DNA of 64,000 bases from Caulobacter sp. 17J80-11 (GTDB lineage: Bacteria > Pseudomonadota > Alphaproteobacteria > Caulobacterales > Caulobacteraceae): assembly GCF_014349105.1 (NCBI RefSeq), contig NZ_JACSJI010000009.1, positions 62,001 through 126,000 of the forward strand. Direction: 5' to 3'. Of this stretch, positions 29,052 through 37,911 are shown in pieces. Under the pieces are notes generated by a model. It saw nothing but the letters and a program-made list of their open reading frames with translations. It was not told the DNA's origin and searched no databases. A program made the translations under genes and the position numbers. Positions within the stretch are counted from its first letter, which is position 1. Every line of letters begins with the position of its first letter.

Positions 29052-29858
29052 ATGCGCAAGTCGCTTTGTGCGTGCGTGGCGTTGAGCGCCCTGGCCCTGG
29101 CGGCCGAAGCGCAGGCGCAAGCGAAGCCTGGCGAGCCGATGGGCTTCGTCGACGTGGGCTACACTGAAACCGACTTCGACACCGATTTCGCGAACTTCAA
29201 CGCCGACACCTTCAGCATCGGCGGCTCGGCCTCCATCGCCGGCGACGGCGTGTACAGCGACAGCACCTGGGGCGTGCAGGGCGACGCGCGCGTCGGCTGG
29301 ACCGAGGTCGGTGACGACAGTTCCACGGGCACCGAATTCGGCGGCCACATCTTCAGCCGCTCGCAGAGCGCCCTGCTCGGCGCCTTCGCCGGGGTCTCGT
29401 CGACCGACCTCGACTTCGGCGACGCCAGCGGCTGGGCGGCGGGCCTGGAGGGCCTGAACTTCTTCGGCTACACCAGCGTCTACGGCTCCGTCGGCTACGC
29501 GCAGATCGACGACCTGGACTCGAACGGCTGGGGCGGCTCGCTGGAGGTGCGTTACTTCCTGAAGCCGAACTTCCGCCTGGACATCGGCGCCTCGGCCGTC
29601 GACGGCGACGTCCTCGGCGACAACGGCACGGTCTGGAGCGCGGGCTTCGGGGCCGAGTACCAGATGGACAACCTGCCGATCAGCGGCTTCCTGTCCTTCG
29701 CGCACTCCGAATTCGACAACGACATCGACGACTTCTCGGCGAACACCGTCTCCATCGGCCTGCGCTGGAACTTCTCGCCGGACCTGCTGACCCGCGACCG
29801 CAGCGGCCCGGCCCTGCCCAGCGCCGCGCGCCTGGTCAACATGCTGAGCGGGGTCTGA
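29052..29858 (+). CDS. Outer-membrane beta-barrel protein
   Basis: A 268-residue protein with a signal peptide (ending AEAQAQA) and alternating amphipathic strands rich in aspartate and aromatic residues (FVDVGYTETDFDTDF, SVYGSVGYAQIDDLD, VSIGLRWNF), typical of small outer-membrane barrels of the OmpA-barrel/porin-like type. Unusually, a 25-residue tail (TRDRSGPALPSAARLVNMLSGV) follows the likely last strand instead of a terminal aromatic. GGGAGG precedes the ATG. It is monocistronic and divergent from the gcv riboswitch, with an EcfG-type promoter. Ligand or transport role unknown. Confidence 0.8.
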   Translation: MRKSLCACVALSALALAAEAQAQAKPGEPMGFVDVGYTETDFDTDFANFNADTFSIGGSASIAGDGVYSDSTWGVQGDARVGWTEVGDDSSTGTEFGGHIFSRSQSALLGAFAGVSSTDLDFGDASGWAAGLEGLNFFGYTSVYGSVGYAQIDDLDSNGWGGSLEVRYFLKPNFRLDIGASAVDGDVLGDNGTVWSAGFGAEYQMDNLPISGFLSFAHSEFDNDIDDFSANTVSIGLRWNFSPDLLTRDRSGPALPSAARLVNMLSGV

Positions 29859-29894
29859 TCCGAACCCGGCCCGGCCGGCCGCGGGCGCCCGCGG

Positions 29895-31364
29895 TCAGCC
29901 GGCCGCGGTGCGGATCAGGCGCGAATAGAAGCTCACCATCTCGCCCAGCGCCTTGACGCTCACCCGCTCGTTGGTGCCGTGGACCATCTTCTCCTCTTCG
30001 GGAGACAGGATGACCGGCGTGAACAGGTAGGTGTCGGTCGCGATCGGGCGGAAGAACCAGGAATCGGTGCCCGCCCGCATCAGGCCCGGCGCGACCGTCG
30101 CGCCGGAGGTCTCGGCCACCAGGGTCGACAGGATCTTCCACGGGTCGGAGGTGGTGGAGGACACCGCCGTCGCCTCGAACGGCGGCTTCTCCCAGCTCAA
30201 TTCGACTGGCAGGTCGGCCACTTCGGCCTTGGAGCGGGCCATCACCTCCGCGGAGGTGTCGCCGGGCGCGAGGCGGAAGTTGATCCGCGCGATCGCCTTC
30301 TGGGGCAGCACGTTCTCCTTCGGCGCGCCCTCCAGCATGGTCGGCGCGATGGTGGTGTGCAGGGTCGCGGCGGCGGCCGGGCTCTTCTCCAGCTTGCGGG
30401 CCATGAACGGCTCGAACAGCCACAGGTTGGCCAGCATCACCCGGTCCTGGAACGAAGCCTGCGGGGCCAGCGCCTGGTAGCCCTGGCTGACCGCGCCCTC
30501 GATGCGGGTCGGGTAGGGCCGCTCGGCGATGCGGGTCACCGCCTTGGCCAGGCTGACCACCGCCGTCTCGCGCGGCGGGGCCGAAGAGTGGCCGCCTTCG
30601 GCCTCGGCGGTCAGGCGCAGCGTCGCGTAGCCCTTCTCGGCCACCAGGATGCGGGCCACCGGCTTGCCGGTCAGCGGGTCCCTGGTGGTGCCGCTGAAGC
30701 CTTCGTCCAGCACGAACCAGGCCTTCACGCCGCGCTGCTTGAGCAGGTCGGCGGCGACCTTGGCCCCGCCCGCGCGGGTCTCCTCGTCGGCGCCGGAGAC
30801 CAGGTAGATGGTGCGCTTGGGCGCATAGCCCTGGGCCGCCAGGGCCTCCATGGCCTCGAACAGGGCGATCAGCGAGCCCTTGTCGTCGACCGCGCCGCGG
30901 CCCCAGACGTAGCCGTCGGCCAGCTCGCCGCCGAACGGGGCGTGCTTCCAGTCCTTTTCCGAACCCGCGGTGATCGGCACCACGTCCTGGTGGGCCATCA
31001 GGATGATCGGCTCCAGCTTCGGATCGGAGCCGGGCCAGCTGTAGACCAGGGTGCGGTTGCCCACGATCTCGCGGGTCATGGCCTTGTGGGCGGCCGGATA
31101 GCTGGTCGCCAGCCAGGCGTGCAGCTTGTCCCACTCTTCCCAGCGGTTGTCGGCGGGGTTCTGATTGTTGACCGTCTGGAAGCGGATCGATTCGCCGAGG
31201 CGCCGCGCCGCCGCCTCGGCGTCGACCGCCACGGCCGGAGCCAGCGGCACCGCCTTGGCGCTCGCCGGCGCTTCGAACGTGGCCGTGCGCCAGGCGACCA
31301 CGCCGCCGCCCAGAACCACCGCGCCCAAGGCCGCGAACGCGACGCTTCGCATCAAGCCCTTCAT
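29895..31364 (-). CDS. M20 family metallopeptidase, membrane-anchored or exported
   Basis: A 489-residue M20 zinc peptidase of the carboxypeptidase PM20D1-like subgroup. Metal and catalytic segments are ILMAHQDVVP, WGRGAVDDKGSL, the general-base pair in SGADEET, and a dimerisation-domain histidine in EGGHSSAPP. An N-terminal helix (SVAFAALGAVVLGGGVVAW) is either a signal or an anchor. ATG at 31364 is supported by GGGGAGGGG just upstream; the frame stays open further but is not conserved. It likely hydrolyses peptides or N-acyl amino acids in the periplasm. It is divergent from the PaiB-like gene. Confidence 0.88.
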   Translation of the reverse strand: MKGLMRSVAFAALGAVVLGGGVVAWRTATFEAPASAKAVPLAPAVAVDAEAAARRLGESIRFQTVNNQNPADNRWEEWDKLHAWLATSYPAAHKAMTREIVGNRTLVYSWPGSDPKLEPIILMAHQDVVPITAGSEKDWKHAPFGGELADGYVWGRGAVDDKGSLIALFEAMEALAAQGYAPKRTIYLVSGADEETRAGGAKVAADLLKQRGVKAWFVLDEGFSGTTRDPLTGKPVARILVAEKGYATLRLTAEAEGGHSSAPPRETAVVSLAKAVTRIAERPYPTRIEGAVSQGYQALAPQASFQDRVMLANLWLFEPFMARKLEKSPAAAATLHTTIAPTMLEGAPKENVLPQKAIARINFRLAPGDTSAEVMARSKAEVADLPVELSWEKPPFEATAVSSTTSDPWKILSTLVAETSGATVAPGLMRAGTDSWFFRPIATDTYLFTPVILSPEEEKMVHGTNERVSVKALGEMVSFYSRLIRTAAG

Positions 31365-31440
31365 TGTCCCCTCCCCGATGGTGACAATGCGAAGCTTAGT
31401 GTGACCCCCATCATTTCGACAACGGTGTAGAACGGCGCCC

Positions 31441-32073
31441 ATGTTCGCGCCCGCCGCCTTCGCCGAAACCGACCCCGACATGATCGCCGCCGTCATCGGC
31501 CGCGCGCGGCTGGGTCTGTTGGTCACCCACGGCCCGGGCGGCCTGATCGCCACCCACCTGCCCTTCGTGTTCGACCGAGAGCGCAACGTGCTGGTGGCGC
31601 ACCTGGCCCGGGCCAACCCGCAGCCGGGCGCCAGCGGCGACGGCGAGGCGCTGGCGGTGTTCGCGGGCGCCGACGGCTACGTCTCGCCGGACTTCTATCC
31701 GTCAAAGGCCGAGCACGGCCGCCAGGTGCCGACCTGGAACTACGAGGCGGCGCACGTGCACGGGCGGCTCAGCTGGTTCGACGACCGCGCGCGCCTGCTC
31801 GACCTGCTCGAGCGCCTGACCGACCTGCACGAAGCCGGCCGCCCCACGCCCTGGCGGGTGACGGACGCCCCGGCCGACTATCTCGAACGGCTGCTGGCCG
31901 GCATCGTCGGCGTCGAGCTGGCGATCACCCGGGTCGAGGCCACGCGTCGGCTGTCGCAGCCCAAGTCGTTACCCGACCGCCTGGGCGTCATCGCCGGCCT
32001 GGCCGCGTCGGACGACCCGCGCGACCGCATGATGGCGGAGCTGATGCGCGAGCGGGAGGAAACCGTTCGCTGA
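31441..32073 (+). CDS. PaiB-like FMN-binding protein
   Basis: A 210-residue member of the PaiB family (FMN-binding split-barrel, annotated as negative transcriptional regulator). Hallmarks are the THLPF core, YVSPDFYPSKAEHGRQVPTWNYEAAHVHG and a C-terminal GIVGVELAITRVEA. In Bacillus the family is linked to sporulation and protease control, but a DNA-binding role has not been general, and a flavin or haem enzyme role is possible. Start ATG gives the usual MF-x-P-x-x-F N-terminus. Confidence 0.88.
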   Translation: MFAPAAFAETDPDMIAAVIGRARLGLLVTHGPGGLIATHLPFVFDRERNVLVAHLARANPQPGASGDGEALAVFAGADGYVSPDFYPSKAEHGRQVPTWNYEAAHVHGRLSWFDDRARLLDLLERLTDLHEAGRPTPWRVTDAPADYLERLLAGIVGVELAITRVEATRRLSQPKSLPDRLGVIAGLAASDDPRDRMMAELMREREETVR

Positions 32074-32100
32074 GGGGGCTCTGAGCCCAGATCGGCGGCG

Positions 32101-32727
32101 CTACCGCCCCTCCCCCTTCACCTCGATCCGCCGGCGGCTCTCGGGCGCCCCCCCGCGCTTGGGCAGGGTCACGCGCAGCACGCCGTGGCGGCAGCTGGCC
32201 TGGATGTCGCCGGCATCCACGTCACGCGGCAGCTGGAACATGCGCTCGAAGCGGCCGAAGCGGCGCTCGCTGACGTGCCAGGCGCCCTCGCCCTCGTCGC
32301 GCTCCTCGGACTTGGCGCCGCGCACGGTGAGCATGTCGCCGTCCACGCTCACCTCGACGTCCTCGGGCTTCAGGCCGGGCAGCTCGACCGCCAGCATGTA
32401 GGCCCGGTCGGTCTCGCGCAGGTCGGCGGTCGGGAAGCCCAGGCCGCCGGCCCCGCGGAAGCCGGCCGGCGTCGTCGCGCCGCCGGTCCAGCCCTGGCGC
32501 CACAGGTCGTCGAACCAGCGGCTCATCTCCGACTGCATCAAGGCCAGCGGGTGCATGGACTGGCGCCACATCTCGGCGCCGCGGTCGGCCGCGCGCCGGC
32601 CGCTCTGGGCCAGGTCGCGGCCGCCCTGGAAGCTGCGGTCCTCGGGGGAGCGGGCGCCCTCGACGCGACCAGGCTCGCGCGACGGCTGGCCCTGAGTTTC
32701 GGGGCGGCGGGATTCGGGGTCGGCCAT
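32101..32727 (-). CDS. Small heat shock protein Hsp20
   Basis: A 208-residue Hsp20 chaperone that holds unfolding proteins. The alpha-crystallin domain spans about residues 100-195 (TADLRETDRAYMLAVELPG, FGRFERMFQLPRDVD, HGVLRVTLPK) and a terminal IEV gives the I-x-I-type tail. The N-terminus is long and polar with an arginine/glutamate-rich 50 residues before LMQSEMSRWFDDLWRQG. AGGAGG seven bases upstream fixes ATG at 32727. It lies downstream of the histone-like gene but behind a strong hairpin, so it may have its own promoter. Confidence 0.93.
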   Translation of the reverse strand: MADPESRRPETQGQPSREPGRVEGARSPEDRSFQGGRDLAQSGRRAADRGAEMWRQSMHPLALMQSEMSRWFDDLWRQGWTGGATTPAGFRGAGGLGFPTADLRETDRAYMLAVELPGLKPEDVEVSVDGDMLTVRGAKSEERDEGEGAWHVSERRFGRFERMFQLPRDVDAGDIQASCRHGVLRVTLPKRGGAPESRRRIEVKGEGR

Positions 32728-32761
32728 GGCGGGGCCTCCTGCGACAGCTCGACGAACGAGA

Positions 32762-32790
32762 AAGGCGGGCGGGGTCAGCCCCCGCCCGCC
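32762..32790 (-). terminator. Strong GC hairpin between histone-like gene and hsp20
   Basis: GGCGGGCGGGG (32764-32774) pairs with CCCCGCCCGCC (32780-32790), an 11-bp stem with a 5-base loop. On the minus strand it is followed by TTTCTC. It probably terminates the histone-like transcript; as part of an hsp20 leader it could also modulate translation. Confidence 0.7.
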
Positions 32791-32834
32791 TCGCAAATCG
32801 TCGATCCCGACCGGTTGTTCCCCGGCCCGGCGGT

Positions 32835-33512
32835 TCAGCGCTTGGAGCCGAACACCATGCTCAGCAGCTGCGAGAAGAAGCCGCCGGACTTCTTCGACTT
32901 GGCGTATTCGCGCGGCGCGTCGAGCTTGGCGGCCGGGGCCGGCTCGGGCTTCGGCTCGACCTTCGGAGCCTCGACCGGCTTGGGCGCTTCGACCGGCTTG
33001 GCAGCTTCCACCTTGGCTTCGACCTTGGCGGCTTCGACCTTCGCGGCCTCGACCTTCGGCGCTTCGGCGATCACCGACTCGACCTTGGGAGCCTCGACCG
33101 GCTTCGGCGCTTCCGCGACCGTAGCCTTGGCGGCCGGCTTGGCAGCGGCAGCCTTCGGCTTGGCGGCGGTCGCCGGCTTGGCCTTCGGAGCCGCGGCCTT
33201 GGCCGGAGCCTTCGCGGCGACGGCCTTGGCCGGGGCCTTCTTGGCGTCGCCGTTGGCGGCCGGCTTCGCAGCCGCGGCCTTCGGAGCCGCCGCCTTGGCC
33301 GGAGCCTTGGCCGCGGCGGCCTTCGGGGCGGCCGGCTTGGCCGCCTTCGGCGCAGCGGCCTTCGCCGTCGGAGCCTTCGCGGCCGCGGCCTTCGGAGCCG
33401 CCGCCTTGGTCGTCGTCGCCTTCGCCGCCGCCGGCTTCGCAGCCGCGGCCTTCGGCTTGGCGGTGGTTTTCTTGGTTTCGGCGCTTCCCGCCTTCGCCGG
33501 ACTCTTCGCCAT
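32835..33512 (-). CDS. Lysine/alanine-rich histone H1-like protein
   Basis: A 225-residue low-complexity protein. Residues 1-130 are KAAAPKA/KAPAK-type repeats with high positive charge, like bacterial H1 homologues that bind DNA. Residues 130-195 change to EAPKVEAAKVEA-type repeats with balanced charge. A distinct C-terminus of about 30 residues (REYAKSKKSGGFFSQLLSMVFGSKR) has an amphipathic, hydrophobic patch and could bind membrane or a partner. ATG at 33512 (GGGGGTTGAG upstream) is preferred over one 18 codons earlier. Chromatin role is inferred from composition only. Confidence 0.75.
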   Translation of the reverse strand: MAKSPAKAGSAETKKTTAKPKAAAAKPAAAKATTTKAAAPKAAAAKAPTAKAAAPKAAKPAAPKAAAAKAPAKAAAPKAAAAKPAANGDAKKAPAKAVAAKAPAKAAAPKAKPATAAKPKAAAAKPAAKATVAEAPKPVEAPKVESVIAEAPKVEAAKVEAAKVEAKVEAAKPVEAPKPVEAPKVEPKPEPAPAAKLDAPREYAKSKKSGGFFSQLLSMVFGSKR

Positions 33513-33747
33513 GACTGGTCTCAACCCCCGGAATTTCGATCCTCGCGCCGCGCGAGGGCGCGACATGTCCGAATCGGAGTGTAACCCAAGCGCGCCTTAG
33601 GAAAGTCTTTACGCAACACGTTCGCCCCTCGATCCGGGCCCGGGCGCTGCATTTCGCACGCCGCCGGTCCTCGAAAGACTCGCGTCGCAGCGCATTTTCT
33701 TCACCGACCGCGTCCCCTCCGGCGGAAAATGCGCTAGGAGCGCGCCC

Positions 33748-34614
33748 ATGAACGAACCTGCCGTCCAGATCGTCGCCCGCGGCCCCCGCGCCGAAGCCGA
33801 AGCCGCCGCCGTCGCCGTCGACAACGACGCCCTGCTGGAGGGCGCGACCTACTCGATCCTCGAGGAGGACGAGGACCGCGGGATCTGGCGCATCGACGCC
33901 TTTCCGACCAGCTCGGAGGAGGCCGAAAGCTTCCGCCGCGTGCTGGGCGAGTTCGCCGAACTGACCGTGGTCACCGAGACCCTGGCCGACGCCGACTGGC
34001 TGGCCATGGCGCTGTCGGGCCTGCCGCCGGTGCGCGCCGGCCGCTTTTTCGTGTTCGGCCTGCACGACCGCGGCCGCACCCCGCCGAACGCCGTGAACCT
34101 GCGCATCGAGGCGGGCGCCGCCTTCGGCACCGGCCACCACGGCACCACCGTCGGCTGCCTGAAGGCCTACGACCGACTGCTGCGCAAGAAGCGCTTCGCC
34201 AAGGTTCTGGACGTCGGCGCCGGCACCGGCGTGCTGGCCATCGCCGCCGCCCGGACCGGCTCGAAGAAGGCGGTCGGCACCGACATCGACGCCGTGTCGG
34301 TGCGCATCTCGCGCGAGAACGCGGCGGTGAACAGCGCGAACGCCCGCTTCGTCTGGGCCTCGGGCCTGGATCACCCGGAGGTGCGCAGGGACGCGCCCTA
34401 CGACCTGGTGTTCGCCAACATCCTGGCCCGCCCGCTGGTCTCGCTGGCCCAGGACATCAAGGGCGCGCTGAAGCCGGGCGGCACGGCCATCCTGTCGGGC
34501 CTGCTGCGCACCCAGGAGCGCTACGTCCGCGCCGCCTACCTGAACCGCGGCTTCAAGCTGGTCGAGCGCATCCGCAAGGACGCCTGGTGCACCCTGGTGC
34601 TGGAGCGGCGCTGA
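33748..34614 (+). CDS. prmA: Ribosomal protein L11 methyltransferase
   Basis: A 288-residue PrmA-type methyltransferase that trimethylates ribosomal protein L11. The SAM-binding motif is [16 protein letters not shown] near residue 155, preceded by [10 protein letters not shown] and followed by NILARPL near 224 (the NxxxxPL motif of PrmA). The N-terminal domain that recognises L11 is present but divergent. It is convergent with the small membrane gene at 34619. Confidence 0.93.
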   Translation: MNEPAVQIVARGPRAEAEAAAVAVDNDALLEGATYSILEEDEDRGIWRIDAFPTSSEEAESFRRVLGEFAELTVVTETLADADWLAMALSGLPPVRAGRFFVFGLHDRGRTPPNAVNLRIEAGAAFGTGHHGTTVGCLKAYDRLLRKKRFAKVLDVGAGTGVLAIAAARTGSKKAVGTDIDAVSVRISRENAAVNSANARFVWASGLDHPEVRRDAPYDLVFANILARPLVSLAQDIKGALKPGGTAILSGLLRTQERYVRAAYLNRGFKLVERIRKDAWCTLVLERR

Positions 34615-34618
34615 GCGC

Positions 34619-34849
34619 TCAGTGCGCCAGCCCCGACGCGCGGGCGGCCAGCACCCCGACGTTGATCCAGCTCAGCAGGCAGGCCGCCAGGTTGCCGCCC
34701 ATCGCCCAGTTCATGCCCAGCGAGATCAGAAGCCCGGTGAAGTAAAAGGCCGAGCCGATCTTGGCGACGGTGTGCCCGGCCAGCTCGTTCTGTTTTTTCA
34801 GCAGCGCTTCCATGCGGTTCAGCGCTTCGGTCGTTTCGGCGTCGGCCAT
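34619..34849 (-). CDS. Small two-helix membrane protein
   Basis: An unrecognised 76-residue protein. An N-terminal charged amphipathic helix (TTEALNRMEALLKKQNELAG) precedes two hydrophobic segments (IGSAFYFTGLLISLGMNWAMG and LAACLLSWINVGVLAARA). GGGAGGGG directly upstream of ATG at 34849 is a strong ribosome-binding site. It is divergent from the aminopeptidase P gene. No function can be assigned. Confidence 0.7.
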   Translation of the reverse strand: MADAETTEALNRMEALLKKQNELAGHTVAKIGSAFYFTGLLISLGMNWAMGGNLAACLLSWINVGVLAARASGLAH

Positions 34850-34961
34850 GGTCCCCTCCCTGATGCGGGCGAGTGAACCGCGTTCGCCGAGGCTTGGCAA
34901 TGTGATCGGAAATTCGCCGCGGGCGCTTGCAGCCCGCGCTCCCGGCGCTAGGGTCCGCGCC

Positions 34962-36767
34962 ATGCGCCAGACCTTCGACGAAACCACCGACCCGTCCTTC
35001 GGCTCCAAGCACCTGCCCCGCCTGCGCGCCGAGATGGCGCGCCAGGGCCTGGACGGCTTCCTGGTGCCCCACGAGGACGAGCACCAGAACGAATACCTTC
35101 CCGAGGCCAACGACCGCCTGGCCTGGCTGACCGGCTTCACCGGCTCGGCCGGCGCCGCCGTGGTGCTGAAGGACAAGGCCGCCGTGTTCGTCGACGGCCG
35201 CTACACCCTGCAGGTGCGCGATCAGGTCGACGAGGGCCTGTTCGAGATCCGCGACCTGGTCGAGGGCGGCGTGCCGGCCTACCTGGAGACCCTGCCGGGC
35301 GAGGGCCTGGTGATCGGCTACGATCCCAAGCTGCACAGCCCCGACGCGCTCTATCACCTGCGGGTCGCGGCCGAGAAGGTCGGCGCCACCCTGCGCCCGG
35401 TCGAGGCCAATCCGCTGGACGCCGCCTGGGGCGCCGATCGCCCGGCCCAGCCGACCGCCCCGATCGTTCCGCACGCCGCCGACTTCTCCGGCGAGGACGC
35501 CGCCAGCAAGCGCCAGCGCGTCAGCGAGAGCCTGAACGCCGACGCCGCGGTGATCAGTGTCGCCCCGTCCATCGCCTGGCTGTTCAACGTCCGCGGCGGC
35601 GATGTGAAACGCGCGCCCATGCCGCTGGGCCAGGCCATCCTGAACAAGGACGGCACCGCCCGCCTGTTCCTCGATCCCGCCAAGGTGACCCCGAACCTGC
35701 AGCAGTGGCTGGGCAACGCCGTCAGCCTGGAGGATCCGTCCGCCCTGCCCTCGGCCCTGGACGCGCTGAAGGGCAAGAAGGTGCTGGTCGACCCGAGCCA
35801 ATCGCCGGCCTGGTACTTCGACCGCCTGCAGGCGGCCGGCGCCACCGTGGTCCGCGGCCTCGACCCGACCGCCCTGCCCCGCGCCGCCAAGAACCCGGTC
35901 GAGGTGCAGGGCGCGCGCGACGCCCACGCCCGCGACGGCGCGGCCGTGACCCGCTTCCTGCACTGGCTGGCGACCGAAGCGCAGACCACGCTTCCCGACG
36001 AGATCGAGGTCACCCAGAAGCTGGAGAGCTTCCGCGAGGCCACCGGCGCGCTGAAGGACCTGTCGTTCGACACCATCGCCGGAGCCGGCCCGAACGGCGC
36101 CATCGTCCACTACCGTCCGACCGAGCGCACCAACCGCAAGACCGAGAAGGGCTCGCTGCTGCTGGTCGACAGCGGGGCCCAGTACCAGGACGGCACCACC
36201 GACATCACCCGTACGGTCGCCATGGGCGAGCCGACCGCCGAGATGCGCGATCGCTTCACCCGCGTGCTGAAGGGCCACATCGCCCTGTCGCGGGTGCGCT
36301 TCCCGGCCGGAACCACCGGCCACGCGCTCGACGCCCTGGCGCGCCAGCCGCTGTGGGAGGCGGGCCTCGACTACGACCATGGCACCGGCCACGGCGTGGG
36401 CTCGTTCCTGAGCGTGCACGAGGGGCCGCAGCGCATTTCGAAGGCGCCGAATTCGATCGCCCTCCGGCCGGGCATGATCCTTTCCAACGAGCCCGGCTAC
36501 TACAAGACGGACGCCTACGGCATCCGCATCGAGAACCTGCAGGTGGTCACGGCCGCAGCCCAGATTCCGGGCGGCGAGCGGCCGATGCTGGGCTTCGAGA
36601 CCCTCACCCTGGCCCCGATCGACCGCCGGCTGATCGAACCGGCCTTGCTCAGCGCCGAGGAGCGAGCCTGGCTGAACGCCTATCACGCCCGGGTGCTGGC
36701 CGTGGTCGGGCCGCAGGTCGAGCCGGACGTGCGCGCCTGGCTGGCCGAGGCCTGCGCGCCGGTGTGA
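34962..36767 (+). CDS. Xaa-Pro aminopeptidase (M24B, long form)
   Basis: A 601-residue aminopeptidase P of the long, three-domain type, removing N-terminal residues before proline. The C-terminal pita-bread domain has the dinuclear metal ligands: two aspartates in LLVDSGAQYQDGTTDITRTV, histidine in GTGHGVGSFLSVHEGP, glutamates in LSNEPGYYK and IRIENLQ. Two creatinase-like N-terminal domains precede it. ATG at 34962 gives the typical RLRAEMARQGLDGFLVPHED start; open frame upstream is not conserved. It is followed after four bases by the DUF2272 gene. Confidence 0.95.
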   Translation: MRQTFDETTDPSFGSKHLPRLRAEMARQGLDGFLVPHEDEHQNEYLPEANDRLAWLTGFTGSAGAAVVLKDKAAVFVDGRYTLQVRDQVDEGLFEIRDLVEGGVPAYLETLPGEGLVIGYDPKLHSPDALYHLRVAAEKVGATLRPVEANPLDAAWGADRPAQPTAPIVPHAADFSGEDAASKRQRVSESLNADAAVISVAPSIAWLFNVRGGDVKRAPMPLGQAILNKDGTARLFLDPAKVTPNLQQWLGNAVSLEDPSALPSALDALKGKKVLVDPSQSPAWYFDRLQAAGATVVRGLDPTALPRAAKNPVEVQGARDAHARDGAAVTRFLHWLATEAQTTLPDEIEVTQKLESFREATGALKDLSFDTIAGAGPNGAIVHYRPTERTNRKTEKGSLLLVDSGAQYQDGTTDITRTVAMGEPTAEMRDRFTRVLKGHIALSRVRFPAGTTGHALDALARQPLWEAGLDYDHGTGHGVGSFLSVHEGPQRISKAPNSIALRPGMILSNEPGYYKTDAYGIRIENLQVVTAAAQIPGGERPMLGFETLTLAPIDRRLIEPALLSAEERAWLNAYHARVLAVVGPQVEPDVRAWLAEACAPV

Positions 36768-36771
36768 TCCC

Positions 36772-37800
36772 ATGCTCCGGGCGGCGGTCCTGCTGGCGGC
36801 GACGCTCCTGACCGGAGCCGCCGGCCCGGACGCGCCGTCTCCGAGCCAGCGCCTGCCCCGCTCGGTGCTGGACGTCATCCCGCCCGAGGAACGGGTGACC
36901 GGCGGCCCCGGCTCGTTCGAGGTCTGGCAGCGCGCCTGCCGAGTGGCGCCGCTGGACGACGACACCCGCCGCCGCCTGGTCGACGTCGCCGTCCAGGAGT
37001 GGGCGGTGTTCGGCTTCCAGACCCTGGACCTGGCCACCACCGAGACCCGCCTGCTGCCCGGTGGCGAGGGCGACCTCGAGCTGGTGCCCGACGCCCTCAA
37101 TCCCCCCCTGCCCCAGCCCCGGCTGACCCGGCGTATCCTGCGGCTCGGCAGTTCCGAGGACGAGGAAGACACCTACGCCACCGTCGCCGGCTACTGGACC
37201 GCCACGCCGGACGGCTGGAAGGTGCTGCTCCGGCAGAACGCCATCTGGCGCGAACCGGCGGGCGAGGGCCGGGGCTGGATCCAGCCCTGGTCTGCGGCCT
37301 TCGTGTCCTGGCTGATGTGCGAAGGCGGCCTTGGCGATCCGAACGTCTTCGCCCGCTCCGTCGCGCACTGGGAATACATCGACCAGGCCATAGCGGCCCG
37401 CCAGGGCCGCGCCCCCTACGCGGCCTTCGTCGCCTACGATCTGGGCGAGCGGGACATCTCGCCCGGCGACCTTTTGTGCAACGCGCGCGGCGAGACGACC
37501 TATCGCACCGTCGCCGACCGGGCCGCCCAGGTCGGCGAGTACGCGCCGCTGCACTGCGACCTGGTGGTCAAGGTCGACCCGCGGCAGGCGGTGATCCTGA
37601 CGGTCGGCGGCAACGTGCTGAACTCGGTCAGCCTGTCGGTGCTGAAGGCCGTGCAGGTGAACGGCCGCTGGACCCCGGTGGCCGAGGACGAGCTGGAAGG
37701 CGCGCGACGCTGGTTCGCCCACCTGAAGCTGCGCACGCCTGACATCGAGGCCGACGCCCTGGACCACACGCCGACGGTCCATAGCCTGCAGGGCCGCTGA
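36772..37800 (+). CDS. Secreted DUF2272 protein
   Basis: A 342-residue exported protein (signal ends TGAAG). The core IQPWSAAFVSWLMCEGGLG, followed by AARQGRAPYAAFVAYDLGERDISPGDLLCNAR and a later HCDLVVKVD, is the DUF2272 pattern, which resembles NlpC/P60- or CHAP-type cysteine hydrolases; Cys in a CNAR segment and the HCD histidine are candidate active-site residues. A cell-wall function is inferred, not shown. It is four bases downstream of the aminopeptidase P gene and probably co-transcribed. Confidence 0.78.
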   Translation: MLRAAVLLAATLLTGAAGPDAPSPSQRLPRSVLDVIPPEERVTGGPGSFEVWQRACRVAPLDDDTRRRLVDVAVQEWAVFGFQTLDLATTETRLLPGGEGDLELVPDALNPPLPQPRLTRRILRLGSSEDEEDTYATVAGYWTATPDGWKVLLRQNAIWREPAGEGRGWIQPWSAAFVSWLMCEGGLGDPNVFARSVAHWEYIDQAIAARQGRAPYAAFVAYDLGERDISPGDLLCNARGETTYRTVADRAAQVGEYAPLHCDLVVKVDPRQAVILTVGGNVLNSVSLSVLKAVQVNGRWTPVAEDELEGARRWFAHLKLRTPDIEADALDHTPTVHSLQGR

Positions 37801-37844
37801 GCGCGTCTTACGAAAGCTTAAGGCGACAGGCGCTCGCCCTGACG

Positions 37845-37864
37845 CTAGTAGCGTGAACTACTAG
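37845..37864. promoter_or_regulatory. CTAGTAG inverted repeat, possible operator
   Basis: Perfect 7-base arms CTAGTAG (37845-37851) and CTACTAG (37858-37864) with a 6-base spacer, 48 bases before the start of the aspartyl protease gene. Size and position suit a dimeric repressor site; no regulator gene is adjacent. Confidence 0.4.
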
Positions 37865-37911
37865 TCAAAAAGCGACGCTTCCTCCCCGCGTCGCCCGAAG
37901 GAGCCGACCGC

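Noticed and set aside
32797-32821. GGAAC-N16-CGAT on the minus strand as an EcfG promoter for hsp20
   Set aside because: The -10 deviates (CGAT for CGTT) and a strong hairpin would separate it from hsp20, so it is not listed as a promoter, although stress control of hsp20 is plausible.
32667-34374. N-terminal extension joining Hsp20 to a long upstream minus-strand frame
   Set aside because: The extension is a shadow of the histone-like and prmA genes; the ATG at 32727 has an AGGAGG ribosome-binding site and the expected Hsp20 start.
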